Notes: generated by a model not told the origin, from the letters alone. A stretch of 64,000 nucleotides of DNA from JBCCDY01 sp039030555 (GCA_039030555.1 JBCCDY010000020.1:17583-81582), one strand, 5' to 3'; shown: positions 1-9,160, counted from the first letter of the stretch. Program-made: numbers and translations.

Positions 1-80
1 CTTGCTCCTGTATGCGGATCAGGTATATGCCCAGCATGGAGCATTCTGGTTTCAAAACCGAATTTTTTGCTATCACTCAT
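1..80 (-). CDS. Trans-sulfuration PLP enzyme, N-terminus only (cut by window edge)
   Basis: The first 80 bases read leftward give an ATG and 26 codons, MSDSKKFGFETRMLHAGHIP followed by DPHTGA. This is the typical opening of Cys/Met-metabolism PLP-dependent enzymes (cystathionine gamma-synthase/lyase, O-acetylhomoserine sulfhydrylase), whose members start with a 'FET..LHAG..PDP.TGA' block. The PLP lysine and the rest lie outside the window, so the exact reaction cannot be told. It is transcribed away from the tetR gene, and the 178 bases between them should hold divergent promoters. The match is short but distinctive. Confidence 0.72.
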   Translation of the reverse strand, partial: MSDSKKFGFETRMLHAGHIPDPHTGA

Positions 81-258
81 GGCCACAAAACTAAAAGAAA
101 CTGGCATACATTTTAACCAGCTTACAAGTCAACAGGCGACAAAATGATTATTTAATACAATCGGATCAATAAAAATATACCATATTCGAACCTATTTATT
201 AACTTTCCGTTTTGATAGCAATACTATTCTAAATATCAGGTGAACTCTTGAATTTGTT

Positions 259-936
259 ATGTCAACTATACAACTAGTACTGAGCGATAAATACTATTCT
301 AAAGACCCTCAAACAACAGACTTAGGGCAGAAAATTATTAGGAGCAGCATTAAAATGTTGGATGAATTAGGTTTCGAACAGTTTACATTCAAAAAACTGG
401 CGAAAGAGATTGATTCAACCGAAGCCTCAATATATCGATATTTTGAAAATAAACATAGACTTTTGATCTACCTGATCGCGTGGTATTGGAACTGGATGGA
501 GTATAGAATCGATTACAGTATTCAAAACGTATTCGACCCAAAAGAAAAACTTAAAATCGCTCTGAAAACGATCTGTTCAAGGAAAGAGGCTGATCCATTA
601 TTCCCGGATATAGATGAAGCTGCACTTTACCGAATAGTAGTTGCAGAATCCGATAAAACGTATCTTAACAAACAGGTTGATGACATTAATAAGGATGGGC
701 TTTTCAGAGGATATAAAGCTTTGTGTAAAAGAATTGCAGGTTTCATAAAAGAGTTGAACCCGAATTATTCTTATTCGCATTCCTTAAGTAGTACAGTATT
801 GGAAGCTGCACACCAGCAATTGTTTTTCTGCCAGCATCTTCCCAGCCTATCAGACATAAACTCCAAAGATCCTGACCCGAATGGTCAGATCTATGAGTTT
901 ATTCAATCAACTGTATTTCAGACTATTCGTCCTTAG
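259..936 (+). CDS. TetR/AcrR family transcriptional regulator
   Basis: A 225-residue protein with the TetR DNA-binding domain at about residues 24-75. The helix-turn-helix is FTFKKLAKEIDSTEASIYRYF, followed by the usual FENKHRLL linker. The C-terminal ligand-binding half has no recognisable relative. The ATG used follows a short AT-rich leader without a clear ribosome site, normal for Bacteroidota. It lies 31 bases upstream of the ABC exporter on the same strand, so it probably controls that operon, as TetR repressors often do for export pumps. The ligand is unknown. Confidence 0.85.
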   Translation: MSTIQLVLSDKYYSKDPQTTDLGQKIIRSSIKMLDELGFEQFTFKKLAKEIDSTEASIYRYFENKHRLLIYLIAWYWNWMEYRIDYSIQNVFDPKEKLKIALKTICSRKEADPLFPDIDEAALYRIVVAESDKTYLNKQVDDINKDGLFRGYKALCKRIAGFIKELNPNYSYSHSLSSTVLEAAHQQLFFCQHLPSLSDINSKDPDPNGQIYEFIQSTVFQTIRP

Positions 937-967
937 AACTCATTTGAAAAAATTAGAGTAATAGAAA

Positions 968-3163
968 ATGAGTAATAGAGATCTTCTAAACATTATTCGT
1001 GAGTGCGCCCGACTTCTAGACCAGGATTATAATAGCTATGACCTGAACGATATTGATATTACCACTAGGAAATATGATAGTGATGAGGCACTTGAGTTTA
1101 AGCGTGACCTTATTGAAGCTGGAAATAAGGTAAGGGTCATTTTTCTTGATAATAATCTGGATTATGGAAAGTTCCAGAACTTTCTACTGGACGTTGAAAT
1201 TCCAATTGTCGTATTCCGAAAGACTAAAGAAGACGGTCTCGTCCCAGCCATAATTTATAAGGATAAGAAGCGCCACTTTAAGATCATTGAGAGTAGAAAT
1301 GATGAAGTAAAAGAGGAGTTCTTCGATACGAAAGATGCTAACGAGCTAGTCACTTCGGAGCTGGGCGAAGTTATATTTATGGGTGTATTCTCCTATAAGA
1401 GCCTGGTAAGCTCCGATCCAGAGAATGGAGAAGTGAGTAAAAAATTTAGCCCACTTCAAAGACTTTACAGATTACTTTCCGAGGAAAAGAAAGATATCCT
1501 TTACATATATATCTATGCTGTAGTCATTGGTGTGGTTAGTTTAACGCTACCTCTTGGAATCCAAGCTACAGTAGAACTCGTTTCAGGAGGAGTTTTTTTC
1601 AGTAGTATTTACGTCTTAATAGCCTTGGTCATCGTTGGGGTCGTGATTACAGGAGCTCTTCAAATCACCCAGATAACTCTAGTAGAGTATCTACAACGGA
1701 GGGTTTTTACCAAAGCCGCTTTTGAATTTGCATTCAGGGTTCCTAGAATAAAAATAGAAGCTCTTCAACAAATTCATGCTCCTGAATTAATGAATCGCTT
1801 CTTTGATATTCTAACGATTCAGAAAGGCTTGCCTAAACTTTTGATAGATCTCTCTGCGGGTATAATACAGATCTTATTCGGTCTTTTACTGCTATCATTT
1901 TACCATCCATTTTTCGTATTCTTCGGTATTTTCTTAGTAGGAACATTATTTCTGATTTTCTATTTCACCGGACCAAAAGGTTTAGACTCTTCCATTATTG
2001 AATCGAAGTACAAATACAAGGTTGCGTTTTGGTTGGAAGAACTCGCCAGAACGATCAATTCATTCAAGCTATCTGGGAACTCTGAGCTTCCTGTAAAAAA
2101 GGCAGATCAGAATATTAATAACTATCTGAAAAACAGGAAGCAACATTTCAATATTCTCATAAGTCAATATTCATGGATCTTAATTTTTAAGGCTGCTGTA
2201 ACCGGTGGTTTACTAATTATTGGTACCAATTTAGTTGTAAATAGAGAAATTACTCTTGGCCAATTTGTTGCTTCTGAGGTGATTATCATTCTGACTTTGG
2301 GTTCAGTTGAAAAAATAATCATGTATATGGATGTCATTTACGATCTTCTTACAGCAGTTGACAAAATTGCTCAGGTTACAGATTTACCGCTGGAAAAATC
2401 GGGAGGTATTGATTTCCCTAAGATGATGAATAAGGGTTTCGAAATTAATGTTAAGAAGCTGAGCTATAAGTATCCTGGCAAAAGTAAACCAGCCATTCAT
2501 GATATTGATCTTCATATCAATAGTGGGGAAAAAATATGTATCTGTGGGCCAGGAGATGCCGGTAAGACAACCCTAACTTCCACTCTTTCTGCATTACACC
2601 AAAATTTTGAAGGTATAATTACCTATAACGGCCTTTCTATTAAAGATCTTGACCTGGTCAATCTTAGAGACAAAATTGGAAAAAATGTTTCGCAGGAAGA
2701 CTTATTCGATGGTTCTATTTTAGAAAACATTTTGGTTGGTAAACCTTCTTCAAGTCCTGAAAATGCAGTTTGGGCCATTGATAAAGTTAAAATGAACGAT
2801 GATATCAATAAGCTGGAAAATGGTCTGAATACTCAAATAGTCGGAGGTGGTAAAAACTTTTCGACCTCTTTTGTGAATAAATTAATATTAGTCAGGTGTC
2901 TTGCAAAGAGACCTAATCTGCTGATATTGAACGACTTTTTCGACAATTTTTCAAAGTCAGATAAGCTAGACTTAGTATCAATGATCACTAAACCAGAAAA
3001 CAAGTGGACGCTTCTAGCCGTATCAAATGACCCATTTGTAATGGCCGCATGTGATCGAATTATCGTATTAAGAGATGGTACTATAAGTTCTCAGGGAACA
3101 TTCGAAGATCTTATAAAGACCACCGAACTAAATGATTTAATTACAACTAAAACTATTGAGTAA
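968..3163 (+). CDS. ABC transporter, fused membrane and ATPase domains, degenerate ATPase
   Basis: A 731-residue half-transporter of the type I secretion / peptide export (HlyB, LapB) layout. Residues 1-165 are a poorly conserved N-terminal domain, about 170-440 hold the transmembrane helices, and about 490-725 are the nucleotide-binding domain. Walker A is intact (GPGDAGKTT near 526), as is the Q-loop (VSQEDLFDGSI). The LSGGQ signature is replaced by FSTSF near 631, Walker B plus catalytic Glu reads LLILND instead of LLILDE, and the switch His is Asn (AVSNDP near 683). ATP hydrolysis at this site is therefore doubtful. The gene is followed after 2 bases by the HlyD-like partner. Confidence 0.85.
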   Translation: MSNRDLLNIIRECARLLDQDYNSYDLNDIDITTRKYDSDEALEFKRDLIEAGNKVRVIFLDNNLDYGKFQNFLLDVEIPIVVFRKTKEDGLVPAIIYKDKKRHFKIIESRNDEVKEEFFDTKDANELVTSELGEVIFMGVFSYKSLVSSDPENGEVSKKFSPLQRLYRLLSEEKKDILYIYIYAVVIGVVSLTLPLGIQATVELVSGGVFFSSIYVLIALVIVGVVITGALQITQITLVEYLQRRVFTKAAFEFAFRVPRIKIEALQQIHAPELMNRFFDILTIQKGLPKLLIDLSAGIIQILFGLLLLSFYHPFFVFFGIFLVGTLFLIFYFTGPKGLDSSIIESKYKYKVAFWLEELARTINSFKLSGNSELPVKKADQNINNYLKNRKQHFNILISQYSWILIFKAAVTGGLLIIGTNLVVNREITLGQFVASEVIIILTLGSVEKIIMYMDVIYDLLTAVDKIAQVTDLPLEKSGGIDFPKMMNKGFEINVKKLSYKYPGKSKPAIHDIDLHINSGEKICICGPGDAGKTTLTSTLSALHQNFEGIITYNGLSIKDLDLVNLRDKIGKNVSQEDLFDGSILENILVGKPSSSPENAVWAIDKVKMNDDINKLENGLNTQIVGGGKNFSTSFVNKLILVRCLAKRPNLLILNDFFDNFSKSDKLDLVSMITKPENKWTLLAVSNDPFVMAACDRIIVLRDGTISSQGTFEDLIKTTELNDLITTKTIE

Positions 3164-3165
3164 TC

Positions 3166-4527
3166 ATGCTGAATCTAAGCTCATATAGAATTGATAAGCA
3201 TATTGACGATAGTAAACTCAATACGCTAAAAACATTAAAAACACCAAGTGCCGGTAAAGTATTTGCAAAATGGATGATGGGGTTTTTTGGAGTTTTTTTT
3301 ATAGTACTTTTTATTCCCTGGCAGCAAAACATTCGTGGCGAAGGCCTGGTGACCGCTTTTAACCCTGCGAATAGGCCTCAGTCAATAGAAACTGCAATTC
3401 CTGGCAGGATATCTTCGTGGAGGGTGCGTGAAGGACAATACGTTCAAAGAGGTGATACTATTTTAACGCTTAGTGAGGTTAAAGACGACTATTTTGATCC
3501 TATGTTACTTGAGCGTTTGCAGGAACAGATTGATGCCAAAGAAGGTAGTATTGAAAGTAAAGAAAACAAAGTCAAAGCACTCAGAGCTCGTATCAATGCT
3601 TTACAAGAAGGACGAAGAGTAAAGTTACAACAAGCCAAAAACAAGCTGTTACAATCAAAATTCAAGTTGATCAGTGATAGTATCGACTTCGAAGCTGAAA
3701 AGATTAGGTATCTAAACTTTACAAGTCAGTTTGAGCGAAATAAAGAGCTTTTTGAAGCTGGTAATATTGCGTTAACGAAGTATCAGGATATCGAATCGAA
3801 ATTTCAGGAATCGAGAATGAAACAAATCTCTGCTGAAAACAAATTCCTTGAAAGTCAGGCTGAAGTAATTAACTCGCGTGTTGGAATAACAGGTGTTGAA
3901 GCCGATTATGCTGATAAGATCAATAAAGCTGAATCTGACCTGAATACCACCTTATCATCTCTTTTTGAAGCTGAAGCAGAAATCTCGAAAATGAGAAATA
4001 AATATGCGAACGTGACTATTAGAACCGATAATTATCAGGTTATTGCTCCTCAGAATGGATACATAGTACAGGCCACTCTTGCGGGTATCGGCGAAACTGT
4101 GAAAGAAGGAGAAGGCCTGGTGACCATTATGCCGTCGAATAAAGATATTGCTGTTGAAATGTACGTGAAAGCGATGGACGTTCCATTAATTTCAAAAGGT
4201 CGTGAAGTAAGGATACAATTCGATGGTTGGCCAGCACTTCAGTTTTCGGGGTGGCCTAGCGTATCTGTTGGTACTTTCGGAGGTATTGTAAGAGTTATTG
4301 ACCGGGTTAACAGCAAGAAAAATGGCAAGTTCAGAATATTGATCACGCCAGACCCTAATGACGAACCTTGGCCAAACCAGTTACGTGTTGGATCGGGAAC
4401 CAAAGGTTGGGTAATGCTTGACAACGTTCCTGTTTGGTATGAAATATGGCGACAACTTAATGGCTTCCCTCCTAGTATTTATGAAGAGCCTTTTGGAGAA
4501 AAAGAGGTTATTGCGAAAGGAAAATGA
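3166..4527 (+). CDS. HlyD-family periplasmic adaptor (membrane fusion protein)
   Basis: A 453-residue adaptor that would bridge the inner-membrane ABC protein and the outer-membrane channel. One transmembrane segment lies at about residues 35-52 (WMMGFFGVFFIVLFIPWQ). A biotinyl-lipoyl-like half follows (ETAIPGRISSWRVREGQYVQRGDT), then a long coiled-coil hairpin at about 120-285, the second lipoyl half (VIAPQNGYIVQATLAGIGETVKEGE) and a beta-barrel C-terminus. The order is standard for type I secretion adaptors. It overlaps the next gene by four bases (ATGA), which indicates translational coupling. Confidence 0.88.
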   Translation: MLNLSSYRIDKHIDDSKLNTLKTLKTPSAGKVFAKWMMGFFGVFFIVLFIPWQQNIRGEGLVTAFNPANRPQSIETAIPGRISSWRVREGQYVQRGDTILTLSEVKDDYFDPMLLERLQEQIDAKEGSIESKENKVKALRARINALQEGRRVKLQQAKNKLLQSKFKLISDSIDFEAEKIRYLNFTSQFERNKELFEAGNIALTKYQDIESKFQESRMKQISAENKFLESQAEVINSRVGITGVEADYADKINKAESDLNTTLSSLFEAEAEISKMRNKYANVTIRTDNYQVIAPQNGYIVQATLAGIGETVKEGEGLVTIMPSNKDIAVEMYVKAMDVPLISKGREVRIQFDGWPALQFSGWPSVSVGTFGGIVRVIDRVNSKKNGKFRILITPDPNDEPWPNQLRVGSGTKGWVMLDNVPVWYEIWRQLNGFPPSIYEEPFGEKEVIAKGK

Positions 4528-6005
4528 GGAAAGCTTTTTTAATTTTTTTATTAGGCTTCATACATTTTGAAGCTGTTAAAGGGCAATCCTCTTCTGATTT
4601 TGGGATGGATTCTTTGTTCGTGCTCTCCGATACTACGGAAACACTGAGCTTTAATGATTTTTACAAGATGGTTCTGGCTTTCCATCCGATCGTTCAACAA
4701 GCCGATTTACTCTCAGAACAAGCACGACAAGAGATACGATTGGCCAGAGGTGGATTTGACCCAAAACTAAAGGCTAACTGGGACCTGAAAGAATTTAAAG
4801 ATACGCGCTACTATAATATCCTGAATACGACTTTGGAAATTCCAACCTGGCTTCCAATAGATGCCAAAGTAACCTTCGATAGAAATTTGGGAGATCAAGA
4901 TGGTAGATTTCTAAATGATGAGCGTTCAATACCAGATGATGATGATAATGAACAACTCAGTTTTGGGCTTTCTTTTGACTTAGGTGCAGGATTATTGATC
5001 GACGAGCGAAGAGCAGCTTTCAGAAAAGCGCAAATATTTTCAGATATGGCTGAAGCTGAAAGGATAAAAGAAATTAATAAAATCTTACTTACAGCTGTTA
5101 AAGACTATTGGAACTGGTACTTCAGCTATTATAACTTTAGGTTGTTTAACCGTTCGGTAATTATTGCTCAAGATATATTCGATCGAGTAAAATTAAATTA
5201 CGAACTGGGAGAAGCATCCGTTATTGATACCGTTCAAGCAAAAATAACTTTGCAAGGAAGAATAAGTGATACTCAGCAGGCCAGAATTGACTATTTAAGA
5301 TCATCGTTCATATTGTCGAATCACTTATGGGGGCAGGGGGGATTACCACTCGATTTGAGGGAAGGCACGGCTCCACCTCCTATTCCTGATTTTGCTAATA
5401 CGCTAACGGAAGAAGAGCTTGTAAACTTGCTTAAGGCAGCTGAGTCAAATCATCCAGAGCTTCGTAAGCTAGACTTCAAGCTAGACCAGCTTCAAATTGA
5501 AAACAGGCTGTTTAAAGAATACCTAAAACCGGAGGTGAACTTTGATTATTCAATTATAGATCAACCTATAACTACGCAGGGAGAAACCGATGGATTAACC
5601 TTTGAAGACAATTTTAAATTTGGACTGAATTTTTCATATCCTCTTTTCTTACGAAAGGAACGTGCAAAAATTCAGAAAAATGAGCTGAAATCAACGGAAA
5701 CCGTTTTCGAAAGAAATTATAGAAGACAACAAATTCTTACTGAAGTCAACGGTAATTATGCCCGAATCATCAATTCGGCAGTAATTTTAGATCAGCAACA
5801 ACAAATGGCCGAGGGTTACAGAAGATTGGTAGAAGCTGAGTTTCTGAACCTTAGAAATGGGGAAAGTGATCTTTTCAAAATCAATGCCCAGCAGGAAAAG
5901 TACATTGAATCTTATTCGAAATTCCTTAAAACGCGAACAACGCTTGAAAAATCAAAAGCAGAATTGTATTGGGCTGCGGGAATCGAAAACCTGAATTTGA
6001 ATTAA
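4524..6005 (+). CDS. TolC-family outer membrane efflux protein
   Basis: A 493-residue protein with a cleavable signal peptide (MRKAFLIFLLGFIHFEAVKG, cut before QSSSD) and the helical, Gln/Glu/Ala-rich duplicated hairpins of TolC channels. The middle and C-terminal parts contain the usual outer-membrane efflux protein pattern (LNYELGEASVIDTVQAKITL; LNLRNGESDLFKINAQQEKY). It completes a tetR / ABC / HlyD / TolC exporter in which all four genes are on one strand with almost no gaps. The substrate is not evident: no small secreted peptide or RTX-like gene is adjacent. Confidence 0.88.
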   Translation: MRKAFLIFLLGFIHFEAVKGQSSSDFGMDSLFVLSDTTETLSFNDFYKMVLAFHPIVQQADLLSEQARQEIRLARGGFDPKLKANWDLKEFKDTRYYNILNTTLEIPTWLPIDAKVTFDRNLGDQDGRFLNDERSIPDDDDNEQLSFGLSFDLGAGLLIDERRAAFRKAQIFSDMAEAERIKEINKILLTAVKDYWNWYFSYYNFRLFNRSVIIAQDIFDRVKLNYELGEASVIDTVQAKITLQGRISDTQQARIDYLRSSFILSNHLWGQGGLPLDLREGTAPPPIPDFANTLTEEELVNLLKAAESNHPELRKLDFKLDQLQIENRLFKEYLKPEVNFDYSIIDQPITTQGETDGLTFEDNFKFGLNFSYPLFLRKERAKIQKNELKSTETVFERNYRRQQILTEVNGNYARIINSAVILDQQQQMAEGYRRLVEAEFLNLRNGESDLFKINAQQEKYIESYSKFLKTRTTLEKSKAELYWAAGIENLNLN

Positions 6006-6079
6006 TTCAAAAACGTTAACAAGCATTCTTCGGAAATATATAGTCTATTGCTTATTTTTTCATCCGAAAGAAAATTTAA

Positions 6080-7654
6080 GTGCAGGACGTTTATTTAATC
6101 CTTGTAGTTGTCCTTTTCGCCCTCGCAATAACTGACCTCGTGGTAGGAGTCAGTAATGACGCCGTTAATTTTCTCAACTCTGCCATTGGTTCTAAAGTAG
6201 CTTCCAGAAAGGTCATTATGATCATTGCCAGTTTGGGCATTTTCATTGGAGCTACCTTTTCATCCGGAATCATGGAAGTTGCCCGAAAGGGTATTTTTTT
6301 TCCAGATCAATTCCTGTTTACCGAAGTCATGATCATTTTTCTGGCAGTCATGATCACCGATATTATTCTGCTCGATACATTTAATACTTTTGGATTACCT
6401 ACTTCAACCACCGTTTCAATCGTATTTGAAATTCTAGGGGCAGCCACAGTTGTCGCTTCTATGAAAGTAATCGGAAATGGAGATACCCTCGATAAACTAG
6501 CCCAGTATATAAATACCGATAGTGCCTTAGCGATCATTTCCGGAATATTCCTTTCGGTAGGCGTTGCCTTCACAGTCGGGATGATTGTTCAATATTTATC
6601 CAGAATAATTTTCTCATTTGAATATTATAAGCGACTCAAATATGTTGGTGCTATATGGTCTGGTTTCGCCTTGGCAGCGCTAACCTATTTTCTACTGGTA
6701 AAGGGTGCTAAGGGAGCTTCTTTTATTTCTGAAGAGCAGGCTGTCTGGTTTCAGGAACATGCACTAACCGTTTATATTACCTCTTTTATAGTATGGAGCG
6801 TCACTCTTCAGGTTATTCATTCTTTTCTTCAATTCAATATTTTAAGGATCGTAGTACTATTCGGTACTTTCGCACTAGCCATGGCTTTTGCAGGGAATGA
6901 TCTGGTCAATTTTATCGGCGTACCTATTGCTGGTATGGAATCATTTCAGGCCTGGTCAGCTTCAGGTCAGGAAGCCGAAGAGTATTTAATGGATTCATTA
7001 AACAAACCCGTACAAACGCCAACTTACCTACTATTGATAGCGGGGTTTATCATGGTGCTAACGCTTTGGTTTTCTAAAAAAGCCCGTAAGGTCACTGAGA
7101 CTCAAGTAGATTTAAGCCGTCAGGAAGATGGTGAAGAACGGTTCTCCGCCAATATTGTATCAAGGACTATTGTGAAAGGAGCTGTTTCAGTTGGTGCTGC
7201 AACGGTAAAGGTCGTTCCCAATGGGCTTTTAGAAAGGATTGAACATAATTTCAAAAATCTGGATAAAATAGATGAAAAGAATAAGCCTGCCTTTGACTTG
7301 GTTCGCGCTTCCGTAAATCTTACCGTAGCCAGCATGCTGATTTCATTAGCTACCTCCTTGAAATTACCGCTTTCAACTACCTACGTATCTTTTATGGTCG
7401 CTATGGGCGCAGCCCTTGCTGATAGGGCATGGGGAAGAGAAAGTGCTGCTTACCGTGTTGCAGGAGTATTGAATGTCATATTGGGTTGGTTTATGACTGC
7501 ATTAATTGCTTTCTCCGTTTCCGGATTACTTGCCTTTCTGATCTACTATTTCGGTTTAGGCACCGTTGGAGTTCTTGTGATTATTGTCATTTTTATGATC
7601 TATAGAACCTTTCGGTATTATCAGGCTATTGAGAAAAAGAAGGGGCTGAAATAA
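6080..7654 (+). CDS. PiT-family inorganic phosphate transporter
   Basis: A 524-residue integral membrane protein with the two repeated PiT signatures (GVSNDAVNFLNSAIGSKV near residue 23 and FAGNDLVNFIGVP near 272), each part of a duplicated membrane half. A cytosolic loop separates the halves. It should import phosphate with a cation symport. The start is GTG, placed just after an AAGAAAAT stretch; the first residues MQDVYLILVVVLFALAITDL form the first membrane helix, which supports this start. No Pho regulator or PhoU-like gene adjoins it. The coding region ends immediately before a hairpin that belongs to the tRNA-derived repeat. Confidence 0.9.
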   Translation: MQDVYLILVVVLFALAITDLVVGVSNDAVNFLNSAIGSKVASRKVIMIIASLGIFIGATFSSGIMEVARKGIFFPDQFLFTEVMIIFLAVMITDIILLDTFNTFGLPTSTTVSIVFEILGAATVVASMKVIGNGDTLDKLAQYINTDSALAIISGIFLSVGVAFTVGMIVQYLSRIIFSFEYYKRLKYVGAIWSGFALAALTYFLLVKGAKGASFISEEQAVWFQEHALTVYITSFIVWSVTLQVIHSFLQFNILRIVVLFGTFALAMAFAGNDLVNFIGVPIAGMESFQAWSASGQEAEEYLMDSLNKPVQTPTYLLLIAGFIMVLTLWFSKKARKVTETQVDLSRQEDGEERFSANIVSRTIVKGAVSVGAATVKVVPNGLLERIEHNFKNLDKIDEKNKPAFDLVRASVNLTVASMLISLATSLKLPLSTTYVSFMVAMGAALADRAWGRESAAYRVAGVLNVILGWFMTALIAFSVSGLLAFLIYYFGLGTVGVLVIIVIFMIYRTFRYYQAIEKKKGLK

Positions 7655-7735
7655 AAAAGCCGGCTAAAATTAGCTGTCTTTTTTACTTAGTAGCGTAGAC
7701 TGTGCTTTTTAAAATACTTATAATCAGTATTTTAC
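7654..7735. repeat. Degenerate attachment-site repeat: terminator plus tRNA-fMet 3' end, left copy
   Basis: This stretch aligns with the bases from 9109 to about 9190. It holds a hairpin (AAAAGCCGGCTAA / TTAGCTGTCTTTT, two changes from the perfect stem of the second copy), then ACT and a damaged tRNA 3' end TAGTAGCGTAGACTGTGCT at 7688-7706. This matches 15 of 19 bases of the exact core in the tRNA gene. The similarity continues past the core (TAATCAGTATTT versus TAATCAGGTATTT). It is best read as the left end of an older insertion in tRNA-fMet. Confidence 0.75.
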
Positions 7736-7772
7736 ATCATTTTTGTAATGATTATATAAATAATTAGAGGAG

Positions 7773-8882
7773 TTAAACTTCAGCACTTGAATGATTTATA
7801 TTCAAGTAATATCTCGTTCCTTTTCTTTCACCCGTCCTTTTGAATGCTCCCATCTCGACCATTTTCTGTAAATCCCTGGTAGCAGTAGAAGCTGTTGTAC
7901 CTGTTATAGTGATGTAGTTGTCTGCACTCAACCCACCTTTAAAACCGTTTATACCTTCTCTAAATATTCGTTCGATTACCTTATACTGGCGCTGATTCAA
8001 ATGATCTTCAAAACGATTGTAATATTTACTTTTTTCGATAAGAAAATCGATCATGCTTTGTGTATGATCTTGGGCTTTTAGAACCACCTCACAGAAATAA
8101 GTCAACCACTTTGAAATTTCCAGGTCAACGCTATTAGTCTGTAGGGCTGAATAATACTCTTTTTTCTTGCTTTCAATTATATGTGATATAGCGATTAACG
8201 TAGGGCGCTTCAAACTCTGGGATAATGCTTTCTCTGAGATAGCACGTCCGATACGTCCATTACCATCTTCAAAAGGGTGTATACTTTCAAAGTATAAGTG
8301 TGCGATTCCTGCCCTGGTTAAAGGATCCAATTCTATGCTTTCTCCATTAAACCATTCAATGAATGCTTCCATCTCAGAAATTACCCTTTTAGATGGCGAA
8401 GCTTCAAAATGTACTGCTGGATTATCAATAGCTCCAGAGACTATCTGCATAGGATCATCATGGGTTCTGTAGGCTCCGATATCCAATAAATCTCTACGTC
8501 CATTGGTAAGCATCTTATGCCAGCTAAATAGTTGATCATGATTTAAATGCGTAACGTAAGATTTGTATAAATCCACCATCATTTCCGATATACCCTGTTC
8601 GGCCGGGGGTATTCTCCTATTATCTGTTTTAAGTCCGAAGTGCTTACGGATAGATGACTGCAAAGAATCACGATTAAGGGTTTCACCTTCTATCTCTGAA
8701 GTTTTAAAGGCCTCATCGCTAATGAGATTTACCTTTAAAACATCCTTATCCTCATCATCAATGTGTTTCAGACTACCAAAAAGCACACCTGCTCTATGAA
8801 GAAATTCTTTTTCAAAGCCTGTTAGTCTCTCTTTTGTAAAAGTAAAGTTTGGCCAGTTTTTATGTTGCCAGTTCCAACGCAT
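7773..8882 (-). CDS. Fic-domain AMP-transferase with C-terminal winged helix
   Basis: A 369-residue Fic protein. The catalytic motif HPFEDGNGRIGR (about residues 196-207) is complete. The inhibitory motif TSEIEG near residue 60 fits (S/T)xxxE(G/N) and lies N-terminal, making this a class II Fic that is self-inhibited until released. The C-terminus (about 300-365) looks like a winged-helix DNA-binding domain (SADNYITITGTTASTATRDLQKM, then RKGTRYYL). Such proteins transfer AMP to a hydroxyl group of a target protein. The gene is alone between two tRNA-derived attachment repeats, so it is probably cargo of an old element. Four copies of TGAGCTATA lie at and before its start. Confidence 0.92.
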   Translation of the reverse strand: MRWNWQHKNWPNFTFTKERLTGFEKEFLHRAGVLFGSLKHIDDEDKDVLKVNLISDEAFKTSEIEGETLNRDSLQSSIRKHFGLKTDNRRIPPAEQGISEMMVDLYKSYVTHLNHDQLFSWHKMLTNGRRDLLDIGAYRTHDDPMQIVSGAIDNPAVHFEASPSKRVISEMEAFIEWFNGESIELDPLTRAGIAHLYFESIHPFEDGNGRIGRAISEKALSQSLKRPTLIAISHIIESKKKEYYSALQTNSVDLEISKWLTYFCEVVLKAQDHTQSMIDFLIEKSKYYNRFEDHLNQRQYKVIERIFREGINGFKGGLSADNYITITGTTASTATRDLQKMVEMGAFKRTGERKGTRYYLNINHSSAEV

Positions 8883-8977
8883 GAGCTATAGCTATAATAT
8901 TTATAGCTCACAATATTACATTTTTAGGGCTTTAAATGAAAATATATAGCTCATTTATTAATAAATTATGAGCTATA
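8882..8977 (-). promoter_or_regulatory. Two palindromic operator candidates in front of fic
   Basis: TGAGCTATA at 8882-8890 pairs with TATAGCTCA at 8902-8910. TATAGCTCA at 8945-8953 pairs with TGAGCTATA at 8969-8977. The first site begins at the first base of the fic start codon. Four exact copies of a 9-mer within 96 bases, in two inverted pairs, fit binding sites for a dimeric regulator. The winged-helix tail of the Fic protein itself is an obvious candidate, but this is inference. Confidence 0.6.
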
Positions 8978-9108
8978 AAGGGTAGTGATTCGGCTCATCG
9001 TTACAAATAATATCAACAAAGATACTTGTAAGCTTTACCGAAAAGAAAGATTTGATGGGCAATCAGCTTTTATTACTCTTTAAAAAGTGTTCTAGAAAAG
9101 ACTCAAAA

Positions 9109-9138
9109 AAAAAGCCAGCTAAAATTAGCTGGCTTTTT
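9109..9138. terminator. Perfect hairpin terminator of tRNA-fMet type, second copy
   Basis: AAAAAGCCAGCTAA (9109-9122), a 2-base loop and TTAGCTGGCTTTTT (9125-9138) form a perfect 14-bp stem with A and T flanks, so it can stop transcription in both directions. It directly precedes the exact 19-bp tRNA 3' end copy. A hairpin in this position is expected downstream of the tRNA gene, which reads leftward. Confidence 0.8.
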
Positions 9139-9141
9139 ACT

Positions 9142-9160
9142 TAGTAGCGGGGACTGGACT
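9142..9160. repeat. Left attachment site (attL): exact 19-bp copy of the tRNA-fMet 3' end
   Basis: TAGTAGCGGGGACTGGACT is identical to 18854-18872, which includes the last 16 bases of the tRNA-fMet gene plus three bases beyond. The base after the core differs (T here, C in the tRNA). Direct repeats of a tRNA 3' end at both ends of a segment that holds an integrase gene next to the tRNA are the usual mark of a site-specific element. The enclosed segment is about 9.7 kb. Confidence 0.88.

Noticed and set aside
7688..9160. Tandem or pseudo tRNA genes
   Set aside because: Only the last 16 bases of the tRNA are present at 7688 and 9142; the rest of a cloverleaf is missing.
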